Shown: in pieces, positions 53,308 through 61,896 of the stretch
Position numbering within the stretch: position 1 is the stretch's first letter
How the letters are laid out: the number at the start of each line of letters is the position of its first letter
Source of the DNA: Gordonia liuliyuniae
Lineage (GTDB): Bacteria > Actinomycetota > Actinomycetes > Mycobacteriales > Mycobacteriaceae
Assembly (NCBI RefSeq): GCF_021739025.1
Contig: NZ_JAKKOT010000002.1
Location: 186,001 to 250,000 of the forward strand
DNA: 64,000 nucleotides
Direction: 5' to 3'
The notes under the pieces: model-generated
Database searches by the model: none
Seen by the model: only the letters and a program-made list of their open reading frames with translations
Told to the model about the DNA's origin: nothing
Program-made: the position numbers and the translations under genes

Positions 53308-54165
53308 ATGCGATACGGGATCTGCATCCTCCCCGACATGCCGTGGCGTACGGCCCGCCCGTTGTGGCAACGCGCCGAGGAAATGGGATTTCACCACGCG
53401 TGGACATACGACCACCTGGTGTGGGGCGGACTCCCCGATTCCCGGTGGTTCTCTTGTATGCCGACATTGACTGCGGCGGCCGGTGTCACGTCACGCATCG
53501 GCCTCGGCACGTATGTGGCGTCGCCGAACTTCCGTCATCCGGCGGCGTTCGCGCGTGAGGTCCAGACCGTCGCGGACATCTCCGAGCACCGGCTGCTCGT
53601 CGGGCTGGGTGTCGGCGGATCGCCGGACTCGGGGCTCCTGGGGCAGCCGGAGTTGTCTGTGCGACGACGCGTCGACCGCTTCCAGGAGTTCGTCGGCGTC
53701 CTCGACCGCACTCTGCGCGACGACCACGTCACCGTCGACGGTGAATTCTTCGCCACGCACGAGATGCGTCTGGTCGGCGGCGAGGTCCGTTCGCGGGTAC
53801 CGCTCATCCTCGCGGGCAACGGGCCTCGTTCGGTCCGGTTCGCCGCCCGCAACGGCGACGGCTGGGTGACGACCGGCTCGCCCGCAGACACGCTCGATGC
53901 GTGGTTCGCCAGCGTCGCCGCCAATCGCGACCTGCTCCTCGAGACCGCCGCGGGGCGGAGCCTCGACACGTATCTGTCGCTCGACTTCGCGCCCGTCTCC
54001 CCACTCACCTCGGTCGGCGCGTTCGACGACCTCGTCGGACGCGCTGACGCGACCGGCTTCAGCGACGTGATCGTCCACTGGCCGCGCGCCTGCGATCCCT
54101 ATCGCGGCGACGTCGCCGTGCTGGAGGACGTGGCGTCACGCTTGAGCGGTCGTCCGGTCCGGTAA
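53308..54165 (+). CDS. LLM-class oxidoreductase (luciferase-like, probably F420- or FMN-dependent)
   Basis: A 285-residue luciferase-like monooxygenase domain protein: RYGICILPDMPWRTARPLWQ, AEEMGFHHAWTYDHLVWGG, SRIGLGTYVASPNFRHPAAF, LVGLGVGGS and VPLILAGNGPRSVRFAARNG, with GDGWVTTG. The presence of EVQTVADIS rather than the AEHH of bacterial luciferases favours the F420-dependent group, but this is not proved. It comes 13 bases after the duplicated TetR end. Before insertion of the nhaA segment it probably stood directly behind the TetR gene in the same operon. Confidence 0.8.
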   Translation: MRYGICILPDMPWRTARPLWQRAEEMGFHHAWTYDHLVWGGLPDSRWFSCMPTLTAAAGVTSRIGLGTYVASPNFRHPAAFAREVQTVADISEHRLLVGLGVGGSPDSGLLGQPELSVRRRVDRFQEFVGVLDRTLRDDHVTVDGEFFATHEMRLVGGEVRSRVPLILAGNGPRSVRFAARNGDGWVTTGSPADTLDAWFASVAANRDLLLETAAGRSLDTYLSLDFAPVSPLTSVGAFDDLVGRADATGFSDVIVHWPRACDPYRGDVAVLEDVASRLSGRPVR

Positions 54166-54183
54166 CTGCGGACCCGACGTCCG

Positions 54184-54444
54184 CTGTATAGCGGGTGCAA
54201 ATCATCCATTTGCGATACGGTCCGGCGGGGACCGTGTTCAGGCGTAGACATTCCTGATGTTGTCCTGCTTGTAGTTACCGGAAGGTTCATGGAAGACGAC
54301 ATCTCGTTGAGTGAAGACCACAATCTAGTAATGTCCGAGGACGTCTATCAGGTCCTGGTCGATCGTGACCCGGCGATATCAGGGACTGCAAGCGAACTAG
54401 GACCCGACGGAATCGTCCTGAATCGACTTATGCAGGGAATCTGA
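54184..54444 (+). pseudogene. Fragment of an immunity-like paralogue (first of three)
   Basis: An open stretch ends with FMEDDISLSEDHNLVMSEDV, YQVLVDRDPAISG and a stop at 54444. The last 51 codons, from an ATG at 54289, align with the C-terminus of the third paralogue (FMEDDFAEKDGDLIVSQSAY, DLMVARDPEVA). Upstream the frame is only partly similar (an SGCK segment) and has no proper start. The base composition is lower in GC than the flanks. It is a decayed copy. Confidence 0.45.
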
Positions 54445-54473
54445 CAGGCCATCATCCGAAGAGTCTGAGTCCC

Positions 54474-54896
54474 TTGAGCTATTTCCGCCTATTCAATTTT
54501 GCGGCCGCGGACGTCACGGACGTTCCCAGAGTTGACGCCGGAGGAGAGCCCATCGTGATGTTTGATATCGACGAGAATATGCCAGGCGCCCTGATCGGAA
54601 GGTTTGGGGCTTATGCCGTAACACGGGAGTTTGCGGAAGAACTTCGCCAGAGCGGGTTTACCGGATTTAGTTTCGGAGCAGCATCTATCCGCATCTCCGA
54701 TCTAGTACCTGCCGACAATGCAATCAAGCGGACCGAGTTTGAACTTATTACCCCAACGGGAGTAGAAATGGTCGACGACCTCGCCCTAGACAGGCGGAAA
54801 CGACTGGTCGCTTCCGAGAGGATGTTCCGGCTACTTTCAGAGTGGGATAGTTTTGTGTTGGAGGGCTCGACGATGCTGGACCAACCGGGACAGTGA
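54474..54896 (+). CDS. Hypothetical protein, immunity-like paralogue (second of three)
   Basis: A 140-residue soluble protein starting with TTG (SYFRLFNFAAADVTDVPRVD). It has the segments EPIVMFDIDENMPGALIGRF, GAYAVTREFAEELRQSGFTG and FSFGAASIRISD, then RKRLVASERMFRLLSEWDSF. It shares with the third copy the start pattern F-Y/F-R-L and the GRxGxYAxTxxLAExxxxxGFxG block. The family is unknown to me. Small, tandemly repeated, low-GC soluble proteins of this size are often immunity proteins against contact toxins; that is an inference. The stop overlaps the next start (GTGA). Confidence 0.55.
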   Translation: MSYFRLFNFAAADVTDVPRVDAGGEPIVMFDIDENMPGALIGRFGAYAVTREFAEELRQSGFTGFSFGAASIRISDLVPADNAIKRTEFELITPTGVEMVDDLALDRRKRLVASERMFRLLSEWDSFVLEGSTMLDQPGQ

Positions 54897-55342
54897 CGTT
54901 CTACAGACTAGATTACGCCGCAAGTGCTCATGTCGAATGTTCAGGCGGCCCGGGGGTCATCGACGGTTCGACTACTGAATTCTACCTCGACTACACGCCC
55001 CACGGGAGGTAATCGGGAGGTACGGAATATACGCCCTCACTGAACCACTTGCAGAATTAGTCGTTGAGCACGGATTCTCTGGTTGCCATTTTGAGGCCGC
55101 GGTTTCGTTAGTTTCGAGCCACGCCGATCCCGAGATAGAAATATCCCTTCCCGAATTACGTCGACTCGTAGCAGACGGCGTGTTCATGGAGGACGATTTT
55201 GCGGAGAAGGACGGTGATCTAATTGTTTCTCAGAGCGCCTACGACCTGATGGTCGCCCGAGACCCTGAGGTTGCGATATACACCCGTCAATTGAGAGAGG
55301 ATGGGACGCCCATCGTTAGAGCAGGTTGGAGCGTTAGCTGAT
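54893..55342 (+). pseudogene. Immunity-like paralogue with a frameshift (third of three)
   Basis: The frame starts with GTG overlapping the previous stop and reads TFYRLDYAASAHVECSGGPG, TTEFYLDYTPHGR, then a stop. In the next frame it continues REVIGRYGIYALTEPLAELV, VEHGFSGCHFEAAVSLVSS, EIEISLPELRRLVADGVFME, DDFAEKDGDLIVSQSAYDLM and ends RAGWSVS. One base missing or two added in ACGCCCCACGG (about 54995) breaks it. Otherwise it would be about 150 residues, the full-length model for the two other copies. Confidence 0.55.
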
Positions 55343-55592
55343 CTGCATCTGCGAATCCCCGGGCGCCGTCGACCTGCCTTTCGCCGGCGACAAGATGGGC
55401 CACGACTCCGCTGAGGCGCTGACGGCTGACGCTTGCCCTGTCGGAGAGCAATCGCGCATTGTCGGGCCTGCGCGGGTCGCGGGAACCATCGCGAGCCTTA
55501 CGGTCAAGGGGTAGTCGGCCATGTCGGCGATCAGCGCTTCGAGTGCATTGCTTCCAGACTCTTGCGTGGGGGACGACTTCGTGGCCTCAAGC
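55343..55592. other. Gap with unassigned coding-like fragment
   Basis: A plus-strand open stretch (CESPGAVDLPFAGDKMGHDS, then AEALTADACPVGEQSRIVGP and a stop near 55515) has no start and no recognised family. It may be the tail of another deleted gene. Nothing else was seen. Confidence 0.25.
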
Positions 55593-55865
55593 TCAGTTTG
55601 CTGAGCGTGCCTTCACGATGTTGACGGCGAGGTAGGCACCGTAGAGGCCGAGTCCGACGAACCCGATCTTGCGCGTCTGCGGAACTGCGATGGCCGTGCC
55701 GATCGCGGTCTCGAGTCCGCCGTTGATCTTGAGGGCCGTCGCGGCGTCGTCCGGGAACGCCGCCTCGGTGATCCCCCGGAACGCATCAGGAACGACGAAG
55801 TGCGCGACACCAGTGGCGGCAAGGCCGACCCCGGCCAGGGTGACGAGGCTGTTCGACTCAGACAT
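55593..55865 (-). CDS. Small membrane protein (90 aa)
   Basis: The protein begins MSESNSLVTLAGVGLAATGV and contains AHFVVPDAFRGITEAAFPDD, LKINGGLETAIGTAIAVPQT and FVGLGLYGAYLAVNIVKARS. Three hydrophobic segments are likely. The AHFVVPDAF and GGLE blocks recall DoxX-like or similar small membrane proteins of Mycobacteriales; I am not sure which family. An AGAGAG sequence precedes the ATG at 55865. It stands alone. Confidence 0.65.
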   Translation of the reverse strand: MSESNSLVTLAGVGLAATGVAHFVVPDAFRGITEAAFPDDAATALKINGGLETAIGTAIAVPQTRKIGFVGLGLYGAYLAVNIVKARSAN

Positions 55866-56125
55866 GACGTTCTCTCTTTCGATGTCGCCGTCGGCGACGG
55901 CGGTTGTGTCATGTCTACCCGAACTTCGGACCGACATCAGGTTTCAACGCGAATCGGCGTGCGCCGCTGCCGATTCCGGAATTGTTCGGATATCTCTCGA
56001 TCCCGAAGCACCCCGTCGCCGGACGCGGCCATCCGTGATAGACCGGAAGTCGCATTTAGTTAGGCATTCAAATTAATTAGTGGCACGACAACGTGCTCGA
56101 CAAAGCGAGATCAGGGGGTCTGTAC
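55866..56125. promoter_or_regulatory. Divergent upstream region of the small membrane protein and asnB
   Basis: An AT-richer patch (TTAGTTAGGCATTCAAATTA, about 56056-56075) lies about 50 bases before asnB and may contain its promoter. No palindromic operator was noticed. Confidence 0.3.
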
Positions 56126-57964
56126 ATGTGTGGAATCGTCGGCTGGGTCGGCTTCGACCGGGACATCTCACGACAACGCGAGATCGTCGAGGCCATGACC
56201 GACACGATGCGATACCGGGGCCCGGACGATGCGGGGACCTACATCGCCGACCACGTCGGGTTGGGTCATCGCCGTCTCGCCATCATCGACCTGCCACTGG
56301 GCCGACAGCCGATGACGCTGTCCACTCCGGCAGGGGAACTCGCCATCGTCTACAGCGGTGAGACCTACAATTTCCGCGAGCTTCGCGCCGAACTCTCGGG
56401 GCTCGGCCACCGATTCACGACCGAGAGCGACACCGAGGTCGTCCTGCACGGTTACCTCCAGTGGGGACCTGCCGTCGCCGAACGCTTGAACGGCATGTAC
56501 GCGTTCGCAGTGTGGGACGCTCGGACCGACCAGCTCGTCATGGTCCGAGATCGCCTCGGCATCAAGCCGTTCTACTACTCGGAGACCGACGACGGCGTCG
56601 TGTTCGGCTCCGAACCCAAAGCTCTGCTCGCCAACCCGCTGGTACCCGGCGACGTCGACGCCGACGGTCTCCGCGAGTTGTTCGCGATGACCAAGAAGCC
56701 CGGCTGGTCGCTGTGGAAGCACATCCGCGAGGTGGAGCCGGGGACGATCGTCACCGTCGACCGCCGCGGCTGCTCCACCCGCACCTACTGGCAGCTTCCG
56801 ACGCACGCACACGACGATGATCTGGACACCACGGTCGATCACGTCCGGGAGCTCATGACCGACATCGTCGAGCGTCAGCTGATCGCCGACGTCCCCCGCT
56901 GCGTCCTGCTGTCGGGCGGTCTGGACTCGAGTGCGCTCACCGGCCTCGCCGCAGCGAAGCTGCACGCCGAAGGCGAACGCGTGCACAGCTATTCGGTCGA
57001 CTTCACCGACCAGGAGGCGAACTTCACCCCCGACGGCATGCGCGATACTCCGGACTCGCCGTTCATCCGCGACGTCGCCGGTCGCGTCGATTCGCTGCAC
57101 CGCGATGTCGTCCTGGACGCCGCCGAGCTCACCGACCCCGATGTCCGTCGCGCCGTCGTCGCCGCACGCGACATCCCGGCCGGACTCGGCGACATGGACA
57201 ACTCGCTTCTCCTGCTGTTCAAGGCGATCCGGGAGCAGTCGACGGTCGCCCTGTCGGGCGAGTCCGCCGACGAGGTGTTCGGCGGCTACCGCTGGTTCTT
57301 CGACGAGACGTCGCGCAACGCCGAGACCTTCCCGTGGCTGGCCTTCTCTGGCACCCAGATGGACTCCCGCAGCGCCATGCTGACCCCGCATGTCCGCGAG
57401 GTGCTGGATCTCGACCGATACATCGCCGACGAATATTCGACGGCGCTCGCCGGAATCCCCGCCGTCGCAGACGAATCAGACGTCGAGCGGCGCATGCGGG
57501 TCATCTGCCATCTTCATCTGACCCGATTCGTGCGCATGCTCCTCGATCGCAAGGACCGCACGTCGATGGCCGTGGGCCTTGAGGTGCGCGTCCCGTTCTG
57601 CGACCACCGACTCGTCGAATACGTGTACAACACGCCGTGGGCGTTCAAGACGTTCGACGGCCGCGAGAAGAGTCTGCTGCGCGCCGCCACTCGACACGTC
57701 CTCCCCCAGTCGGTGATCGACCGCACGAAGAGCCCCTACCCGTCGACGCAGGACCTGGGATACACCGAAGCACTGCAGAAGCAGTTGTCCGAGGTCGCCG
57801 GGGACGACAGCGACCTGTTCGGCATCGTCGAACGCGACGCTGTGCGCGCCATGTGCCGGGCCGACGCGGCCACCGTCTCCGGGGAGCTGCGCAACCAGAT
57901 GGATCGAGTGCTCGACCTCCACCACTGGTTCGACATCTACAAGCCGACGGTCGACGTGGCGTGA
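56126..57964 (+). CDS. asnB: Asparagine synthase (glutamine-hydrolysing)
   Basis: The 612-residue enzyme makes asparagine from aspartate, glutamine and ATP. The N-terminal glutaminase begins MCGIVGWVGF, so Cys2 becomes the nucleophile after Met removal. RYRGPDD, LGHRRLAIID and TESDTEVVLHGY follow. The synthetase domain has the PP-loop SGGLDSS (263-269) and later SGESADEVFGGYRWF, DRKDRTSMAVGLEVRVPFCD. I start at the ATG at 56126 because only then is Cys2 at the end; AGGGGG precedes it. The residue order YSGETYN replaces the commoner YNGEIYN. It is a single gene; a role in modifying a natural product or cell-wall precursor instead of free Asp cannot be excluded. Confidence 0.85.
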   Translation: MCGIVGWVGFDRDISRQREIVEAMTDTMRYRGPDDAGTYIADHVGLGHRRLAIIDLPLGRQPMTLSTPAGELAIVYSGETYNFRELRAELSGLGHRFTTESDTEVVLHGYLQWGPAVAERLNGMYAFAVWDARTDQLVMVRDRLGIKPFYYSETDDGVVFGSEPKALLANPLVPGDVDADGLRELFAMTKKPGWSLWKHIREVEPGTIVTVDRRGCSTRTYWQLPTHAHDDDLDTTVDHVRELMTDIVERQLIADVPRCVLLSGGLDSSALTGLAAAKLHAEGERVHSYSVDFTDQEANFTPDGMRDTPDSPFIRDVAGRVDSLHRDVVLDAAELTDPDVRRAVVAARDIPAGLGDMDNSLLLLFKAIREQSTVALSGESADEVFGGYRWFFDETSRNAETFPWLAFSGTQMDSRSAMLTPHVREVLDLDRYIADEYSTALAGIPAVADESDVERRMRVICHLHLTRFVRMLLDRKDRTSMAVGLEVRVPFCDHRLVEYVYNTPWAFKTFDGREKSLLRAATRHVLPQSVIDRTKSPYPSTQDLGYTEALQKQLSEVAGDDSDLFGIVERDAVRAMCRADAATVSGELRNQMDRVLDLHHWFDIYKPTVDVA

Positions 57965-58036
57965 TAGCCCTGATGCGCCTGCGGCGATCGAGGTGAACGG
58001 GATGGCCTGCACTGCCCCGAGTTCTACGATCGGTCC

Positions 58037-58813
58037 ATGGCACTTCACCCGAACGTGACAGTCACCGGACGTGGACCCGTGACCATCGTCGGCATCGACC
58101 GACCCGAGGTCCGCAACGCCGTGGACCGCCCGACCGCGGAGGCCCTCGCCGCCGCGTTCCGCGCGTTCGACGCCGACCCCGACGCGTCAGTTGCCGTGCT
58201 CTATGGCGAGAACGGCACCTTCTGTGCCGGCGCGGATCTGAAGGCGATCGCCGACGGATCCGGGAATCGGGTCGCTGAGGACGGCGACGGCCCGATGGGG
58301 CCGACCCGGCTGCGGTTAAACAAGCCCGTCGTCGCGGCCCTCTCGGGACATGCCGTGGCAGGTGGCCTCGAACTCGCCCTCTGGGCCGATCTGCGGGTCG
58401 CCGAGGAGAGCACGGTGATGGGTGTCTTCTGCCGACGGTGGGGCGTGCCACTGATCGACGGTGGGACCGTGCGGCTGCCCCGCCTCGTCGGCGCCAGCCG
58501 CGCGATGGACCTCGTCCTCACCGGTCGGCCGGTGACCGCGGCCGAAGCACTCGACATCGGCTTGGTGAACCGGGTCGTCGCCGACGGTACCGCACTCGAC
58601 GCCGCGATCGATCTGGCGACCGAGATAGCGCAGTTCCCGCAAGAATGTATGCGGCGGGACCGACTGTCGCTGCTGGAACAGGACGGCCTCTCCGAGGCCG
58701 AGGCCCTCCTCAACGAGTACCGGCACGGGCTGACGTCGTTGCAGGCAGACACCGTCGCCGGGGCAACCCGCTTCGCCGACGGCGCCGGGCGACACGGATC
58801 GTTCGGCGAGTAG
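58037..58813 (+). CDS. Enoyl-CoA hydratase/isomerase (crotonase) family protein
   Basis: A 258-residue crotonase with VTIVGIDRPEVRNAVDRPTA, YGENGTFCAGADLKAIADGS and LSGHAVAGGLELALWADLRV. It then has STVMGVFCRRWGVPLIDGGT, typical of the large EchA group of Mycobacteriales. The Glu in GVPLIDGG is not conserved as in true hydratases, so the reaction is open. It lies about 70 bases after asnB in the same direction and may be co-transcribed. It is convergent with the lipase gene. Confidence 0.8.
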   Translation: MALHPNVTVTGRGPVTIVGIDRPEVRNAVDRPTAEALAAAFRAFDADPDASVAVLYGENGTFCAGADLKAIADGSGNRVAEDGDGPMGPTRLRLNKPVVAALSGHAVAGGLELALWADLRVAEESTVMGVFCRRWGVPLIDGGTVRLPRLVGASRAMDLVLTGRPVTAAEALDIGLVNRVVADGTALDAAIDLATEIAQFPQECMRRDRLSLLEQDGLSEAEALLNEYRHGLTSLQADTVAGATRFADGAGRHGSFGE

Positions 58814-58826
58814 CGCACTGGCAGCG

Positions 58827-60104
58827 CTACTGCGGGCGCTTGGACCTGCGCAGATCGCGGCCGCACACGACGAGTACGACGACGAGCAGCAGTTCGACGA
58901 CGTTGGCGAGCCATACGCGGGACAGCGCGATCGACCAGACGGTCGTCGTCTCCCCGGGCTGGGCCGTCCCCGGGAGCCCGGCCTCACACCGGTCGTCGAG
59001 CCAGGCGATCGAGTGCGGCGCGGCCAACGGGTGCAGCAGGATGTGTTCGCTGAGCCGGTCACGGAGAAAGGTGACGTCGGCGCCCTTCTCCCGGTAGCGG
59101 TCCACCTGAGCGGTCACGTCGTCGACGCTGATCACCGGATCGTTCACGGACTGGGTCACCAGGACCGGCATGGCAGGAGCCCGCCCGCCGAGTCGGATGT
59201 CGTCGAGAACCGTCTGCAGTCTGGGGTCGGCAAGGATCTGCGGCATCGTCAGATCGGTGAACTCGGAGATCTCGTAACGCGCGAACGCCCCGATCGCCTG
59301 CATCGTCGACATGCCGGCCGCTCGTTCGAGTTCCTGCTTGCCACGGTCGGTCCCGTGCACGTCGATCAACGAACGCACTTCGGGGTAGTTGCGGGTGAGT
59401 GCGGCGATCACCAGCACCGGAAGGCCGGCGAAGACCGTTCCGTTGAGCCGACGCAACGTCTCGCCCGGATCGCCCACCGGTGACCCCAAGACGGCGCCGA
59501 TCACGTTGAGCTCTGGAGCGTATTCGGCCGCCATCTCGGCCGCCCACGACGAGGCGAGACCGCCGCCGGAGTATCCCCACAGTCCGACAGGTATTGCGGA
59601 ATCGGTGGCGGCTTCATCGTTCAGAATCGCTCGGACACCGTCGAGAATGTGGTAGCCGGGCTCCCGGGCGACTCCCCAATTCCCTTGCAACCCTTCATGG
59701 TCGGGAATTGATACCGTCCATCCGCGGCGTACGGCAGCGGCGACGAGAAGATACTCCAGGCGGGGCACCGAAACGACGAAGCGGCTGCCGCGCTGGAACT
59801 CGTAGGACGGGAACTGAGTGCTGTCGATCGCGTCGATCGCGCACTGGTACGACAGCACACGCGCCGACACTGCGCGGCCTTTGCCGCGGACGACGGTGGT
59901 GACGGCGATTGTCGGCTCACCGTTCATCGCCGTCGAGTGATACAGCATCTGCGTCGCGTCGACCGCTTGGGGAACGACGCCGAGGAACCCGATCTCGACG
60001 GGTCGCGTCCTGATGATCGCGCCCGGCACGTCGTGCTCGAAATCCGTCGGCAACGCGTAGAACGGATCGTCCGCAGGGATCAACGGTCTCTGACGCTTCG
60101 ACAT
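58827..60104 (-). CDS. Secretory-lipase family protein (LIP, PF03583-type) with C-terminal membrane anchor
   Basis: A 425-residue alpha/beta hydrolase of the LIP group: LIPADDPFYALPTDFEHDVP, GFLGVVPQAVDATQMLYHST, VSIPDHEGLQGNWGVAREPG, and the nucleophile elbow LWGYSGGG (Ser179). The later parts are MPVLVTQSVNDPVISVDDVT and SEHILLHPLAAPHSIAWLDD with the acid and His. Relatives hydrolyse triacylglycerols or esters. There is no N-terminal signal peptide from the chosen ATG at 60104 (MSKRQRP); an earlier start at 60191 adds none either. Instead, a hydrophobic helix (LANVVELLLVVVLVVCG) and a basic tail (RDLRRSKRPQ) close the protein, suggesting a tail-anchored form. Confidence 0.8.
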   Translation of the reverse strand: MSKRQRPLIPADDPFYALPTDFEHDVPGAIIRTRPVEIGFLGVVPQAVDATQMLYHSTAMNGEPTIAVTTVVRGKGRAVSARVLSYQCAIDAIDSTQFPSYEFQRGSRFVVSVPRLEYLLVAAAVRRGWTVSIPDHEGLQGNWGVAREPGYHILDGVRAILNDEAATDSAIPVGLWGYSGGGLASSWAAEMAAEYAPELNVIGAVLGSPVGDPGETLRRLNGTVFAGLPVLVIAALTRNYPEVRSLIDVHGTDRGKQELERAAGMSTMQAIGAFARYEISEFTDLTMPQILADPRLQTVLDDIRLGGRAPAMPVLVTQSVNDPVISVDDVTAQVDRYREKGADVTFLRDRLSEHILLHPLAAPHSIAWLDDRCEAGLPGTAQPGETTTVWSIALSRVWLANVVELLLVVVLVVCGRDLRRSKRPQ

Positions 60105-60269
60105 GTGAACTCCCCCAGTCAGATACGCGTTGAGCCGCCCAGTAGCGAACGCGGCATCGTCGCGCGCGGGCGCTCGTCGAGTGTAGGGCACGGGCCGCGT
60201 TGCTCGAGCATCGCTGAACGGAGGACGAACCGGATATCCGGCGAATCTCGACGTCTGTCCATAAATCGG

Positions 60270-60386
60270 TCAAGAACGCCGGTCGGAGTACTCGGTGTAG
60301 GCGCGTCCGTCTCGAGGTAAGCCGTCGATCACGCCGGACCAGCGGTAGCCGGCGATATAGCCCCGTGAAGGGCGGACTTCTCCCAT
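60270..60386 (-). CDS. Possible small protein (38 aa)
   Basis: An ATG at 60386 opens a frame reading MGEVRPSRGYIAGYRWSGVI, DGLPRDGRAYTEYSDRRS. The residue composition looks protein-like, but there is no clear ribosome-binding site and no family. It may be a remnant of a longer gene. Confidence 0.25.
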   Translation of the reverse strand: MGEVRPSRGYIAGYRWSGVIDGLPRDGRAYTEYSDRRS

Positions 60387-60454
60387 GGCGCGCTGGACTA
60401 AACTGACCCGCCTCCGTTCATTCTGACGAACCAACACAGAGGCCATTGACGCTC

Positions 60455-60473
60455 GCGTAGCCAGTGGCTACGC
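60455..60473. promoter_or_regulatory. Perfect 19-bp palindrome upstream of the old yellow enzyme gene
   Basis: GCGTAGCCA-G-TGGCTACGC has two perfect 9-bp arms. It lies 150 bases before the flavin oxidoreductase start and is a good candidate operator. No regulator gene is adjacent. Confidence 0.5.
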
Positions 60474-60622
60474 TGGTTTGAGTTCCGGAATTCTACTGAT
60501 GGACCACCCATCCACTTACGCTGGCCACACCCCACACCCCACACAACGGACACCGTCTACAAATCGACCTACTCCAGTCAGGTGAACGTGTTCAAGAATC
60601 GACAGATAGGAATTGTCATCTG

Positions 60623-61744
60623 ATGAGCCACTTGTTGGACAGGCACACATTGGGTGCCATCTCGCTGAAGAATCGTGTCGTGATGGCACCAATGACACGA
60701 GCACGAAACGCAGATTGCGTTGCCGGACCCCACAATGCAACGTATTACGGACAACGCGCGGGGGCGGGATTGATAGTCACCGAAGGCACCCCTGTATCAC
60801 CCAATGGCCAGGGCTACGCTTTCGTTCCGGGCATATGGTCCGACGAGCAAGTCGCCGGCTGGCGTGGCGTCACCGACCGAGTTCACGAGCAGTCAGGTCG
60901 CATCTTCGCGCAGCTGTGGCATGTCGGTCGACTCTCGCACACCTCTCTGCAACCCAACCGGCAGCAGCCAGTGAGCGCCAGCGAAATTCCTGCGGACGGC
61001 GCCATGACCTTTGCGTTCGATGACAACGGGACCCTCGGCTTCCTGCCCGTGACCCCGCCGCGGGCGCTGACAGTTGACGAGATCGCGGGCGTGACAGCCG
61101 ATTTCGCAGACGCCGGTAAGAACGCAGACACAGCAGGGTTCGACGGCGTGGAAATACACGGGGCGAATGGCTATCTTTTCGAGCAGTTCTTCAACCCGAA
61201 CAGCAATGTGCGCACCGATCATTACGGCGGCTCGATCGAGAATCGGAGTCGGTTCGCGCTCGAGACCGTCGATCAACTCATCGACTTACTCGGCGACTCC
61301 ACACGCGTGGGAATCAGGCTGTCTCCGTTCAGTCAATCGTTCAACATGCAGCCGTACGACGAGGCCGAAGAGACCTACCTCTACCTCGGACAGGAACTCG
61401 CGACGCGAAACCTCGCATACGTGCACATCAACGACCAGTTCCCTGACGGCAATCGAATCGTGAGCAAAGATTTCCTTGCAAGGTTCCGCACAGCTTACCC
61501 AGGTACGATCATCCTAGCTGGCGGACTCGATCAACAGCTGGCCGAGAACTACGTCGCCGAAGGGCTGATCGACCTGGCAGCATTCGGTCAGCCGTTTATA
61601 TCGAACCCGGACCTTCCCGAACGTTTCCGCAACGATTGGGCACTCGCAGTCCCGGACAGAGACACTTTCTACGGTGGCGGCCTCGAGGGATACATCGATT
61701 ACCCCGACTATAATCAAGCCCTCGTTGCACCGGCCGACGCGTAG
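60623..61744 (+). CDS. Old yellow enzyme-type NADH:flavin oxidoreductase (NemA/OYE-like ene reductase)
   Basis: The 373-residue FMN barrel enzyme has LKNRVVMAPMTRARNADCVA, the flavin/substrate residues FAQLWHVGRLSHTSLQPNRQ, and the diagnostic FDGVEIHGANGYLFEQFFNP. NVRTDHYGGSIENRSRFALE, the usual OYE sequence with the catalytic Tyr, follows. It reduces activated C=C bonds of enals, enones, nitro compounds or similar. It starts with ATG after AGGAATTGTC. A START-like SRPBCC gene follows 150 bases later. The palindrome upstream suggests inducible expression, for example by electrophiles. Confidence 0.9.
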   Translation: MSHLLDRHTLGAISLKNRVVMAPMTRARNADCVAGPHNATYYGQRAGAGLIVTEGTPVSPNGQGYAFVPGIWSDEQVAGWRGVTDRVHEQSGRIFAQLWHVGRLSHTSLQPNRQQPVSASEIPADGAMTFAFDDNGTLGFLPVTPPRALTVDEIAGVTADFADAGKNADTAGFDGVEIHGANGYLFEQFFNPNSNVRTDHYGGSIENRSRFALETVDQLIDLLGDSTRVGIRLSPFSQSFNMQPYDEAEETYLYLGQELATRNLAYVHINDQFPDGNRIVSKDFLARFRTAYPGTIILAGGLDQQLAENYVAEGLIDLAAFGQPFISNPDLPERFRNDWALAVPDRDTFYGGGLEGYIDYPDYNQALVAPADA

Positions 61745-61896
61745 GCCGAAATGGAGCAGTAACACACAGCGAAATTTCCCATTCTGCATTCGCACGTGGT
61801 TGCGCACGCAGCAATTACCCCCCCTCCCCCGATTTGATCGGCATTTACACGCCGATAGTCGCCTCGGACACTCTCTTACTACAATTGGAGGAATCG
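61745..61896. other. Gap between the OYE and SRPBCC genes
   Basis: It contains a C-rich run (TTACCCCCCCTCCCCC, about 61816-61831). The ribosome-binding site GGAGG (61887-61891) of the next gene is clear. No terminator hairpin was recognised, so read-through from the OYE gene is possible. Confidence 0.4.

Larger units (their letters stand above)
60105..60622. other. Divergent gap upstream of the lipase and old yellow enzyme genes
   Basis: About 520 bases. It carries one possible 38-codon minus-strand ORF (60270-60386) and a palindrome (60455-60473), both listed separately. The segment directly upstream of 60623 contains CAGATAGGAATTGTC and should hold the start signals of the old yellow enzyme gene. 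Confidence 0.35.

Noticed and set aside
56168..57391. 407-codon minus-strand frame opposite asnB
   Set aside because: Antisense shadow of a strongly conserved gene without any motif of its own.
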